A stretch of 9,271 nucleotides of DNA from NCBI GenBank assembly GCA_023264755.1, contig JAHFVB010000160.1:1-9271 (forward strand), written 5' to 3'. The notes under the pieces were generated by a model. That model was not told where the DNA came from. It saw only the letters and a program-made list of their open reading frames with translations, and made no database searches. The DNA comes from Mycobacterium sp. (lineage in GTDB: Bacteria > Actinomycetota > Actinomycetes > Mycobacteriales > Mycobacteriaceae). This document shows, one piece after another, positions 1 to 5,991 of this stretch. Within the stretch, counting starts at the first letter, position 1. The number at the start of each line of letters is the position of its first letter. A program made the position numbers and the translations under genes.

Positions 1-1
1 G

Positions 2-364
2 AACGGGTTCGCCCGCACCGGTGTCGACGAGGACTTCAAGCGCGGCGAGAGCGGCTACGACAAGTACTACGGCGACCCGACCAACAAGCCGAACCCCAAC
101 CTCGGCGAGCTCAGCCACGCGCCGTACTACGCGGCCAAGATGGTGCCCGGCGACCTCGGCACCAAGGGCGGCGTCCGCACCGACGTGCACGGCCGCGCGC
201 TCCGCGACGACGGTTCGGTCATCTCCGGGCTCTACGCGGCAGGCAACGTCAGTTCGCCGGTGATGGGCCACACCTATCCCGGACCGGGTGGCACGATCGG
301 GCCCGCGATGACGTTCGGGTACCTGGCCGCCCTACACCTCGCCGCCGAAACCGCGCAGGTCTGA
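2..364 (+). CDS. kstD: 3-ketosteroid delta-1-dehydrogenase, C-terminal part (5' truncated)
   Basis: The last 120 codons of a flavoprotein are visible, open from the window edge to TGA at 362-364. KstD introduces the C1-C2 double bond into 3-ketosteroids, a step needed to open ring B in cholesterol breakdown; it uses FAD and is cytoplasmic. Visible signatures are the APYYAAKMVPGDLGTKGG stretch, typical of the KstD catalytic domain, then DVHGRAL, GLYAAGN and the glycine-rich HTYPGPGGTIGPAMTFGYLAA region that closes the FAD-binding fold in this family. The KstD C-terminus is complete; the N-terminal Rossmann motif and most of the catalytic domain lie outside. The next gene starts one base after the stop, so the two are co-transcribed. 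The family, including fumarate-reductase-like flavoproteins, is certain; KstD rather than a close paralogue is supported by the Rv3537-Rv3538 gene order. Confidence 0.9.
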   Translation, partial: NGFARTGVDEDFKRGESGYDKYYGDPTNKPNPNLGELSHAPYYAAKMVPGDLGTKGGVRTDVHGRALRDDGSVISGLYAAGNVSSPVMGHTYPGPGGTIGPAMTFGYLAALHLAAETAQV

Positions 365-365
365 C

Positions 366-1226
366 ATGCCCATCGACGCCGCAGTCGCCTTGAGCGCACA
401 ACTCGAGCCGGCCGAATTCTCTTGGAACAGCAGCGACGTCCAGCTGTACCAACTCGCGCTGGGCGCCGGCCGCGATCCGATGGACCCGCGCGAGCTGCGC
501 TATCTGACCGACGACACCCCGCAGGTACTTCCGACCTTCGGCAATGTGGCACAGAGCTTCCACGACACCGCGCCACCGACGGTGCGGTTCCCCGGCATCG
601 ACATCGAACTGAGCCGGGTGCTGCACGCCAGCGAGGCGGTCACCGTGCCCGGTCCCATCCCACCGTCGGGCACCGGAATCGCCGTCACCCGGTTCACCGA
701 GATCTGGGACAAGGGCAAGGCCGCGGTGATCTGGTCGGAGACCACGGTGAAGGCCCCCGACGGCACCCTGCTGTGGACCCAGCGGAGGTCGATATTCGCC
801 CGTGGCGAGGGCGGCTTCGGCGGCGAACGCGGGCCCTCGACGTCCTCGGAACCCCCGCAGCGGGCTCCGGACCTCGAAGTCACCATTCCGGTATCGCCTC
901 AACAGGCGCTGCTGTACCGGATGTGCGGAGACCGCAATCCCCTGCACTCGGATCCCGCCTTCGCAGCCGCCGCGGGCTTCCCCAAGCCGATCTTGCACGG
1001 GCTCTGCACCTACGGCATGACGGCGAAGGCCATGACCGACGCGTTGCTCGACGGCGACACCGCCCGGGTCGGCAGCTACGGCGCCCGATTCGCGGGAGTG
1101 GTGTACCCCGGGGAAACGCTCAAGGTGAGCATCTGGAGCGCGGGCGACGGCTTCCAGGCCATCGTCACCGCACCGGAACGCGCCGACGCCGTGGCCCTGG
1201 CCGGGGTCGAGCTAATCCCGGCGTAA
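366..1226 (+). CDS. hsd4B: MaoC-type double hot-dog 2-enoyl-CoA hydratase (Rv3538-like)
   Basis: A 286-residue protein, the same length as M. tuberculosis Rv3538. It has the two-hot-dog arrangement of hydratase-2 enzymes: a degenerate N-terminal domain (about 1-150) and a catalytic C-terminal domain (about 165-286). The hydratase-2 signature is at 183-204, with YRMCGDRNPLHSDP supplying Asp189, Asn191 and His194; the PKPILHGLCTYG stretch (207-217) is the usual following helix and substrate loop. Such enzymes add water to trans-2-enoyl-CoA to give (R)-3-hydroxyacyl-CoA; in this setting the substrate is presumably a steroid side-chain enoyl-CoA (inference). The ATG sits one base after the kstD stop, so translation is probably coupled; only a weak AGG precedes it. 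The gene name follows usage for the Rv3538 orthologue. A perfect palindrome 24 bp after the stop may end the transcript. Confidence 0.9.
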   Translation: MPIDAAVALSAQLEPAEFSWNSSDVQLYQLALGAGRDPMDPRELRYLTDDTPQVLPTFGNVAQSFHDTAPPTVRFPGIDIELSRVLHASEAVTVPGPIPPSGTGIAVTRFTEIWDKGKAAVIWSETTVKAPDGTLLWTQRRSIFARGEGGFGGERGPSTSSEPPQRAPDLEVTIPVSPQQALLYRMCGDRNPLHSDPAFAAAAGFPKPILHGLCTYGMTAKAMTDALLDGDTARVGSYGARFAGVVYPGETLKVSIWSAGDGFQAIVTAPERADAVALAGVELIPA

Positions 1227-1417
1227 CCATTCCGACCAGCTAGTTCGACGTCGAGCAAACGTGCTCGACCGCCGTCACGGGCCTGGTCGCGGGTGCTCAC
1301 CTGCACCGACTCCAGACGCAACATCACCAAGAATCCATGCCTCCCAGTACCTCAGCGACCTGCTAGTTTCAATTCGACGCGATCATCCGTCGGGGGATGC
1401 CGGTCGCAATCATCTTC
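1227..1417. other. Intergenic stretch between hsd4B and the MPT63-like gene
   Basis: About 190 bp without a convincing gene on either strand. It holds the palindrome at 1250-1269 and probably the promoter of the downstream secreted-protein gene. A TGCTAGTTT stretch (1361-1369) resembles an extended -10 element, but I see no good -35 at the right distance, so no promoter is called. Confidence 0.6.
1250..1269. terminator. Perfect 8-bp inverted repeat with 4-base loop; terminator or operator
   Basis: GTCGAGCA at 1250-1257 and TGCTCGAC at 1262-1269 are exact reverse complements around the loop AACG. The hairpin begins 24 bp after the hsd4B stop, a normal place for a transcription terminator. There is no T-tract, which is common for mycobacterial hairpin terminators. 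The symmetry also fits an operator for a dimeric repressor. It does not match the KstR palindrome as I know it (AAC-N2-GTT core) or the mycobacterial LexA box (GAAC-N4-GTTC). Confidence 0.45.
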
Positions 1418-1423
1418 AGGAGG
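1418..1423 (+). promoter_or_regulatory. Shine-Dalgarno site deciding a GTG start
   Basis: AGGAGG lies 9 bases before GTG 1433. It supports that codon, which begins a classic signal peptide, over the in-frame ATG at 1397, which would put a basic, non-signal stretch in front. Confidence 0.75.
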
Positions 1424-1432
1424 GCACGACAC

Positions 1433-2488
1433 GTGAAGTTCACCAATGCATTGGCCGCCGCGGCAGCAACCGCCGCAGTCGGTTCCATCGGACTCGTCAT
1501 GGGCGCGCCGACCGCGTTCGCCGATGCGGCCATCCAGCCGTTCGGTTCGCAGGGCAAGCTCGTCGACGGCGCGGGCAACGTCATCCAGCAGTGGACGATC
1601 ACCGATCTCAAGGTCAGCTCCGACGTCATTCCTCACCAGGTGAACGGGACGCTTTGGGAGGCCACCGCCACCGACGAGGCAGTGCTGGGCGGCGTCACGC
1701 CCATCGTGTCGGATCTGAACGCGCGGGCCCGTAGCGGGCAGACCTATCGAGTGTTGTTCGGCGCCGCCACCCCGCAGGGCGTCAACCCGGCGACGCTCGC
1801 GCAGGGCCAGAAGACCACCGGCAAGGTCTACTTCGACGTCACTGGCGACACCCCCGACAGCGTCGTCTACAACGCCGGCGGCCAGGATCTGCTGGTGTGG
1901 GTGGGCGCCCCGGCGCCCAGCCAGGGTGGGTCCTACGTGCCCGGGTCTTCGCGCGGCGCAGCAAGTGCGGCCACGCCGAGCACCGCAGCGGCGCCGACGC
2001 CGGGCGCTACGCCGGCCACCCCTGCGGCCAACGCCCCAGGAACTCCTGGCGCGCCGGGCACCGAGGTCGCTCCGGGAACGGCGGTTCCCGCCGGTAGCCA
2101 GGGCACGCCGCTTCCGGCCGGCGCTACCGGCACCCCGGTCCCGGCCGGCACTACCGGTACTCCGGTCCCAGCTGGCACCACCGGCACCCCGGTTCCCGCC
2201 GGCACCACCGGCACCCCGGTCCCGGCCGGCACCACCGGTACTCCGGTCCCAGCTGGCACCACCGGTACTCCGGTCCCAGCTGGCACCACGGCCACGCCGG
2301 TGCCGGCGGGTAGCCAGGGCACCCCACTACCTGCGGGCGAGGGGGCACCGGTCCCCGCGAGCGTCGGCGAGGCACCTGCGAGCGCCGGAACCGCCCCCAA
2401 CGCTGCCGCGCCGGTGCCCGCCGAAGTGCCTGCGAGCCCCGCACCGGTCGCACCCAGCACGCCGGTGACACCGCCGCCCGCGAGCTAG
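1433..2488 (+). CDS. Secreted MPT63-like (DUF1942) protein with Pro/Ala/Thr repeat tail
   Basis: A 351-residue exported protein. Residues 1-30 form a signal peptide (KFTNALAAAA start, hydrophobic core, AFA cleavage motif at 28-30). Residues 36-157 match MPT63/DUF1942: GKLVDGAGNVIQQWTITDLK, VNGTLWEATAT, VTPIVSDLNAR, TTGKVYFDVTG and the final DLLVWV all have direct counterparts in M. tuberculosis MPT63 (Rv1926c), a small immunoglobulin-like secreted antigen of unknown role. MPT63 ends there; this protein adds about 190 residues of Ala, Pro, Thr and Gly with nine tandem 9-residue units at 219-299. The composition resembles the O-mannosylated antigen Apa, so glycosylation or wall spanning is plausible but inferred. 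It has no LPXTG or TM anchor. Its stop faces that of the minus-strand sensor gene with 3 bp between. Confidence 0.88.
   Translation: MKFTNALAAAAATAAVGSIGLVMGAPTAFADAAIQPFGSQGKLVDGAGNVIQQWTITDLKVSSDVIPHQVNGTLWEATATDEAVLGGVTPIVSDLNARARSGQTYRVLFGAATPQGVNPATLAQGQKTTGKVYFDVTGDTPDSVVYNAGGQDLLVWVGAPAPSQGGSYVPGSSRGAASAATPSTAAAPTPGATPATPAANAPGTPGAPGTEVAPGTAVPAGSQGTPLPAGATGTPVPAGTTGTPVPAGTTGTPVPAGTTGTPVPAGTTGTPVPAGTTGTPVPAGTTATPVPAGSQGTPLPAGEGAPVPASVGEAPASAGTAPNAAAPVPAEVPASPAPVAPSTPVTPPPAS
2087..2329 (+). repeat. In-frame tandem array of nine 27-bp units
   Basis: Nine consecutive 27-bp units encode PAGSQGTPL, PAGATGTPV, five copies of PAGTTGTPV, PAGTTATPV and PAGSQGTPL, so the array opens and closes with the same variant. 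Third-position choices show a larger period: the unit at 2141 and the one at 2222 differ by one base, and the CCAGCTGGC-type units at 2168 and 2249 follow each of them, which suggests duplication of an 81-bp block. Each unit keeps the reading frame, so copy-number change would lengthen or shorten the tail without breaking the protein. Confidence 0.92.
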
Positions 2489-2491
2489 CCG

Positions 2492-3256
2492 TCAAGAGTG
2501 GTTTGACCACCACGCATACAACTGGTCGAGGGTCGGCCCTTCGGGGCCGGCCCTCACTACGTTGAGCACCAGTTGGGCATCGTTGGTCCACACCACCTGG
2601 GGTTGGCCCTGCGGCAGTTCGCACACCAGCGTCCCGGCGATCTGCCGCGGGGTCGCATTCCGACGCCACGGCCCCGGGGATTGGATGTTGCCGGGGCATT
2701 CGACGAGCGCAGCCCCCTTGATGGCCGCGCCTACCGCAGCACTCAAGGCGGCGTCGTCCTTCATCAATGAGTAAGTCGCCGAAGGTGGACCTCCGGCATC
2801 GGCGTTCTGCGTGCAATTCACGGCGGCGACAGCACCTTTCGGAGCTTCGATCGGCGTGCAGGCATCCGCCGAGTAGCCTGCGGGCAGCAGGGCTGCCAGC
2901 CGCAGCTGCGCCTTGACGTCGACCGGCGGAGGCACTGCCGCGGTGGCCCCCGAGGACGGCCACAGTAGCCAGCCCACGACGCCGACGACCGCCAACCCGG
3001 CCACGGCTGCGGCTAGGACGGTGGGCTGGAGCCGCTGGCGTCTGATTCGCGGTTCGACTGCCAACGGGGTGCTGAATCGGTCCGCGTAGGCGTCTTCGAG
3101 CCGCGCGGGCGGGCGGTAGGTGCGGTCGTTCGTCCGCGTCACGTACAGCGGACCGGTGTCCCCGTCGAGCGCGTCATTGCGGTGGAGCGGTGGATGCGCG
3201 AAGCGCCCGCCCTCCGACGGAGGAGCAAACTCCCCCGGGCCAGGAGGCGTCGCCAT
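2492..3256 (-). CDS. Single-pass membrane protein carrying a free copy of the kinase sensor domain
   Basis: A 254-residue protein with no recognised family name. Residues 1-76 are hydrophilic and probably cytoplasmic, ending in a basic RIRRQR stretch; 79-99 form a TM helix ending WLLWP; 113-254 are predicted extracytoplasmic. This outer domain is a clear paralogue of that in the kinase just upstream: LPAGYxADAC, [10 protein letters not shown], a 17-residue identity from CPGNIQSPG to RRNATP, and the LDQLYAWWSNHS end. Its four cysteines (133, 148, 187, 212) have exactly the kinase spacing and could form two disulphides. The ATG is preferred over an upstream in-frame start because GGGGGA lies 7 bases before it and the longer form would overlap the kinase gene. 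The gap to the kinase is 74 bp, so one operon is likely. Possible jobs are co-receptor, decoy or kinase substrate; the Thr-rich 36-47 tail segment could be phosphorylated (inference). Confidence 0.85.
   Translation of the reverse strand: MATPPGPGEFAPPSEGGRFAHPPLHRNDALDGDTGPLYVTRTNDRTYRPPARLEDAYADRFSTPLAVEPRIRRQRLQPTVLAAAVAGLAVVGVVGWLLWPSSGATAAVPPPVDVKAQLRLAALLPAGYSADACTPIEAPKGAVAAVNCTQNADAGGPPSATYSLMKDDAALSAAVGAAIKGAALVECPGNIQSPGPWRRNATPRQIAGTLVCELPQGQPQVVWTNDAQLVLNVVRAGPEGPTLDQLYAWWSNHS
2528..2555 (+). terminator. 12-bp stem with UUCG tetraloop, 3' of the MPT63-like gene
   Basis: The arms GAGGGTCGGCCC and GGGCCGGCCCTC flank TTCG. In plus-strand RNA all 12 positions pair (one U-G wobble at 2533/2550) and the loop is C(UUCG)G, the most stable tetraloop type. 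It begins 39 bases after the MPT63-like stop, fitting a terminator for that gene, yet lies within the last codons of the opposing sensor gene. No U-tract follows. Minus-strand RNA would have an A-C mismatch and a CGAA loop, hence a weaker stem. Confidence 0.6.
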
Positions 3257-3330
3257 TCCCCATCCCCCGTATCGCTCACCGTCGCTGCAGGACCCAACCG
3301 CAATGAGGGTAGCGGCAGTTGCCCGGATGG

Positions 3331-4962
3331 TCAGGAGTGGGCCGACCACCACGTGTACAGCTGGGCGAGATTCGGCGTGTCGGGCGCTCCGACGACGGAG
3401 CTGAGCAGCAGCTTCGCGTCATCGGTCCAGGCCAGCGTCGGGAGCTCGCCCCGCATTCCGCAAAACAGCGTGCCACTGACCAGTTGCGGTGTGGCGTTGC
3501 GACGCCAGGGCCCCGGCGATTGGATGTTGCCGGGGCAGACCACGATGCTGGAACTGGAGACGACGGCGTTGAACGCGTTCTGCAACGTGGCGTCGTCACG
3601 GGCCAGCGTGTAGGTGGCCGATGGCGGGCCGCCCGGATCGGCGTTCGCCGCGCAGCGCACCTTCGCCTGCGCATCCTTCGGCGTCTCCATCGGCTGGCAC
3701 GCATCTGCGGCGTACCCAGCCGGAAGCAGCTTCATCAGCCTGGCCTGCGCGTGCGCGTCCGGTGACGCCGTCGTGGTGGAGGCCGTGTCGGTGCCAGCCG
3801 AGTCCGACCCGCCGGACGGCCAGAAGAGCCACGCGCCGAGGCCGAGCAGTACTGCCGCAGCGCCGGCGAGCAGCATCGGAACGGTGCGAGATTGCTTGCG
3901 CTTGACCTGCATCGACCGCGGATCGACGGTCATCGCGGCCGCTACCCGACTCGCGATGGACTCCTCGGGGGGCAGCGGCCGATACGAAGGCGGTGCCACG
4001 ATGCTCACCGGAGCGGTGTCGACCGCATCCGGATTGACCTCGGACTGCTGCGCCTTCAGCACCTCGACCCGTTCAGCCAGGGCGCGGGCGAAGTCCGAAC
4101 AACGCGCGAAGCGGTCCTCGGGCCGCTTGGCGAGCGCCCGGGAGAGTACGGGGTCGAGTACCGCTAGGTCCGGACGCTGCTCAGCCAAAGGTGGTGGCGG
4201 AGTGTGCAATTGGTGGTCGATGACCACCTCTGGGTCCGTGTTCGGAAACAATGGGGCGCCGGTCAGCAAGCGGTACGCGGTGGCCGCCAGCGCGTACTGG
4301 TCGGCCAGTCCACCGACTTCCTCGCCGCGCAACTGTTCGGGAGCGCAGTAGGCGACGGTTCCGGTGGTCATGTTCGATGTCGTGACCTCACCGTTGCTGT
4401 CGTTGGTGTCGTGGGCTATTCCAAAGTCGGTCAACAGGATTCGCTGATCGCCGTCGTCGTCGAGATGAGTCAGCATGATGTTGGCCGGCTTGACGTCGCG
4501 ATGCAGCAGGCCTCGCTTATGGGCGCTGTCCAGTGCGTTCGCGACGGCGGTGACGATGCGGGACACGTCTTCGGCGGGCATCCCCTCCGGATAGCGCTCG
4601 GCGGCCAGGCGCGCCGCGTCCAGGCCGTCGACGTAGTCCATGGAGATCCAGAGCTGGCCGGCGTCCTCGCCACGGTCGTGCACGCCGACGATGTTCGGAT
4701 GCCACATCGTGGAAGCCAAGTCGGCCTCCCGGTTGAAGCGGTTCCGATATTCGGCGTCGCTGGACCAACCGAGCGGCAGCAGCTTCAGCGCATCGAGGCG
4801 GGGCAGCCTGGGATGCTGCGCGAGGTAGACCTCACCCATCCCGCCGGAGCCCAGCAACTCCACGATCGTGTATCCGGCGAAGATCTGCCCCTTGGTCAAC
4901 GCCTCGCCCGGAAGGTGCGGCTGAGGCGGCGCGCCATCGGGCGGCGGCGGTGGCGAACTCAT
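3331..4962 (-). CDS. Receptor-type transmembrane Ser/Thr protein kinase (PknB-like kinase domain)
   Basis: A 543-residue bacterial Hanks-type kinase. The kinase domain (about 31-298) is complete: glycine loop GSGGMGEVY (38-46), catalytic Lys60, helix-C Glu79, HRDVKPAN (154-161, an RD kinase with Asp156), DFG (179-181), a Ser/Thr-rich activation loop (194-202) and APE (207-209). It should autophosphorylate on activation-loop threonines, as in PknB. A Pro-rich juxtamembrane segment (300-358) precedes one TM helix (361-381), then an outer domain (403-543) with four cysteines at 422, 437, 476 and 501. That domain has no PASTA repeats, PknD propeller or PknE DsbG-like fold and does not look like the PknH sensor; its ligand is unknown. 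The start is ATG 4962 with GGAGG 7 bases upstream; the frame is open further out to 5073 without a comparable site. The next gene duplicates this sensor domain. Confidence 0.92.
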   Translation of the reverse strand: MSSPPPPPDGAPPQPHLPGEALTKGQIFAGYTIVELLGSGGMGEVYLAQHPRLPRLDALKLLPLGWSSDAEYRNRFNREADLASTMWHPNIVGVHDRGEDAGQLWISMDYVDGLDAARLAAERYPEGMPAEDVSRIVTAVANALDSAHKRGLLHRDVKPANIMLTHLDDDGDQRILLTDFGIAHDTNDSNGEVTTSNMTTGTVAYCAPEQLRGEEVGGLADQYALAATAYRLLTGAPLFPNTDPEVVIDHQLHTPPPPLAEQRPDLAVLDPVLSRALAKRPEDRFARCSDFARALAERVEVLKAQQSEVNPDAVDTAPVSIVAPPSYRPLPPEESIASRVAAAMTVDPRSMQVKRKQSRTVPMLLAGAAAVLLGLGAWLFWPSGGSDSAGTDTASTTTASPDAHAQARLMKLLPAGYAADACQPMETPKDAQAKVRCAANADPGGPPSATYTLARDDATLQNAFNAVVSSSSIVVCPGNIQSPGPWRRNATPQLVSGTLFCGMRGELPTLAWTDDAKLLLSSVVGAPDTPNLAQLYTWWSAHS

Positions 4963-4969
4963 GCACCTA

Positions 4970-4974
4970 CCTCC
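4970..4974 (-). promoter_or_regulatory. Shine-Dalgarno site of the kinase gene
   Basis: GGAGG on the minus strand, 7 bases before ATG 4962, selects this start over the in-frame codon at 5073. Confidence 0.75.
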
Positions 4975-5223
4975 GTGTCCCCAGCGGCCGCCGCAGAATT
5001 CCCGTGCATCGCGTATGAGCGTAATCCGACCCGTCGCGGCGTGCCCGCGGGTCCGGTCACGCGCCGTTGGCAATCAGTGCGAGCCACTCGTGGTGCGGGT
5101 TGGCCGGACGACGGCGACGCATGTTGCCGCGTAACGATTCTCACCGCCTGCATCGTCGTCGAACAGCGGCCGGTCAGTTTGCTCGCGATCGCTGCGGGCT
5201 CGGCTGGTTGCCAAGTACTCGCA
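4975..5223. other. Intergenic stretch upstream of the kinase gene
   Basis: About 250 bp between the stop of the YxxxD protein and the kinase start. Open frames cross it on both strands, but none has a ribosome site or recognisable protein, so I read them as high-GC shadows. Two short palindromes are present, GCGATCGC near 5185 and CCCGCGGG near 5044. The kinase promoter is probably here; TACGCT on the minus strand (5018-5023) fits TANNNT but lacks a -35 partner. Confidence 0.55.
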
Positions 5224-5973
5224 CTACATCCGGCGCGACAGGTCCTCGTCGCCGCGCCTCGAATGGTCGGGCGGAGCCACCGGCGCCGGGCCGGCGTTGT
5301 GCTTGAGCTCGCCGGGTCCAGCCGCCGCAGCCGGCGCTTGTGGCGCGGGCTGCTGCTTGGCCTCGCGTTCATCGCGCTGCGGGCCGGCTTGCTCGCGGGG
5401 CTGCTCACCCTCGCGAGACTGCGATTGCTGGGCACTGGTCGGCGCCCCCGCCGCGCCCTGACCGGCCCCCTGTCCGGCGGCCGGCTGTGCCGGAGCCGGC
5501 TGCCCCGCCGGGGGCTGGTCCGCCGCGGGCTGCTCGTCCGCGCCCAGCTTGTCGGCACCCGCCGCCTCGCCGTCCTTGGACCCGCCGCCCTGGGCGGCCT
5601 TCATCGCCTGTTCCATCAACGATCCGAAGACGCTGGACCCGCCGCCGCCCTGGCCGCCGGCCTGGCCGGCCTGCTGGGCCATCTGGCCCACCTGCCCCAG
5701 CATCTGGCCAAGCTGTCCGACGGATTGGCCGCCTTGGTCATCGGCGTTCTGATAGGCCGACTTCGCCGAATCGACTTTGCCGGAGAACATCGTCTCCTTG
5801 GCCTGCAGCGCCGCGACGTTGGCCGCCAGTGGAGCGGACAGCGTCGGCATCACGGCGGCGATCGTCGCGCTCATCGCGTCCTCGCCGGGCTGAATCGTAG
5901 GCATCGGCGGCATGTCCACCGAGGCGGGCTCCCAGGTGGTGCCGTCCTGCATCCCAAACGTGCTCTGACCCAT
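5224..5973 (-). CDS. PE/EspC-like type VII secretion partner with YxxxD signal
   Basis: A 249-residue protein. After a short leader, residues 30-78 look like a helical hairpin (SATIAAVMPTLSAPLAANVA, then LQAKETMFSGKVDSAKSAYQ) ending in Tyr74-Gln-Asn-Ala-Asp78. This is the YxxxD/E general secretion signal found after the second helix in PE proteins, EspC (YSEAD) and EspF. Residues 80-128 are Gly/Gln/Met-rich and 129-249 are Gln, Pro, Ala and charged residues, very likely disordered. There is no Sec signal or TM segment. It most likely pairs with the WxG protein encoded 18 bp upstream, forming the helical-bundle dimer that ESX systems export. The canonical PE motif near the N-terminus is absent, so it is not a normal PE protein. 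ATG 5973 has GGAGGG 8 bases upstream. An EspC-type name would be over-precise. Confidence 0.8.
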   Translation of the reverse strand: MGQSTFGMQDGTTWEPASVDMPPMPTIQPGEDAMSATIAAVMPTLSAPLAANVAALQAKETMFSGKVDSAKSAYQNADDQGGQSVGQLGQMLGQVGQMAQQAGQAGGQGGGGSSVFGSLMEQAMKAAQGGGSKDGEAAGADKLGADEQPAADQPPAGQPAPAQPAAGQGAGQGAAGAPTSAQQSQSREGEQPREQAGPQRDEREAKQQPAPQAPAAAAGPGELKHNAGPAPVAPPDHSRRGDEDLSRRM

Positions 5974-5981
5974 CAGGCCAT

Positions 5982-5987
5982 CCCTCC
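5982..5987 (-). promoter_or_regulatory. Shine-Dalgarno site in the 18-bp gap between the ESX-like genes
   Basis: GGAGGG on the minus strand, 8 bases before ATG 5973 and almost touching the stop of the upstream gene; it supports co-translation of the two partners. Confidence 0.7.
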
Positions 5988-5991
5988 AGGC

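Noticed and set aside
249..998. A 249-codon minus-strand frame opposite kstD and hsd4B
   Set aside because: It is antisense to two genes with catalytic motifs and its translation is Arg/Gly-rich without a recognisable domain.
1250..1269. KstR operator
   Set aside because: The palindrome lacks the AAC-N2-GTT core of the KstR site, and it follows a KstR-type operon instead of preceding one.
2087..2329. CRISPR array
   Set aside because: The 27-bp units are contiguous, have no spacers and encode an in-frame peptide repeat.
1933..2963. Long minus-strand frames opposite the repeat tail
   Set aside because: They mirror the Pro/Ala/Gly/Thr repeat or cross from it into the sensor gene; the plus-strand frame has a signal peptide, an MPT63 domain and a ribosome site.
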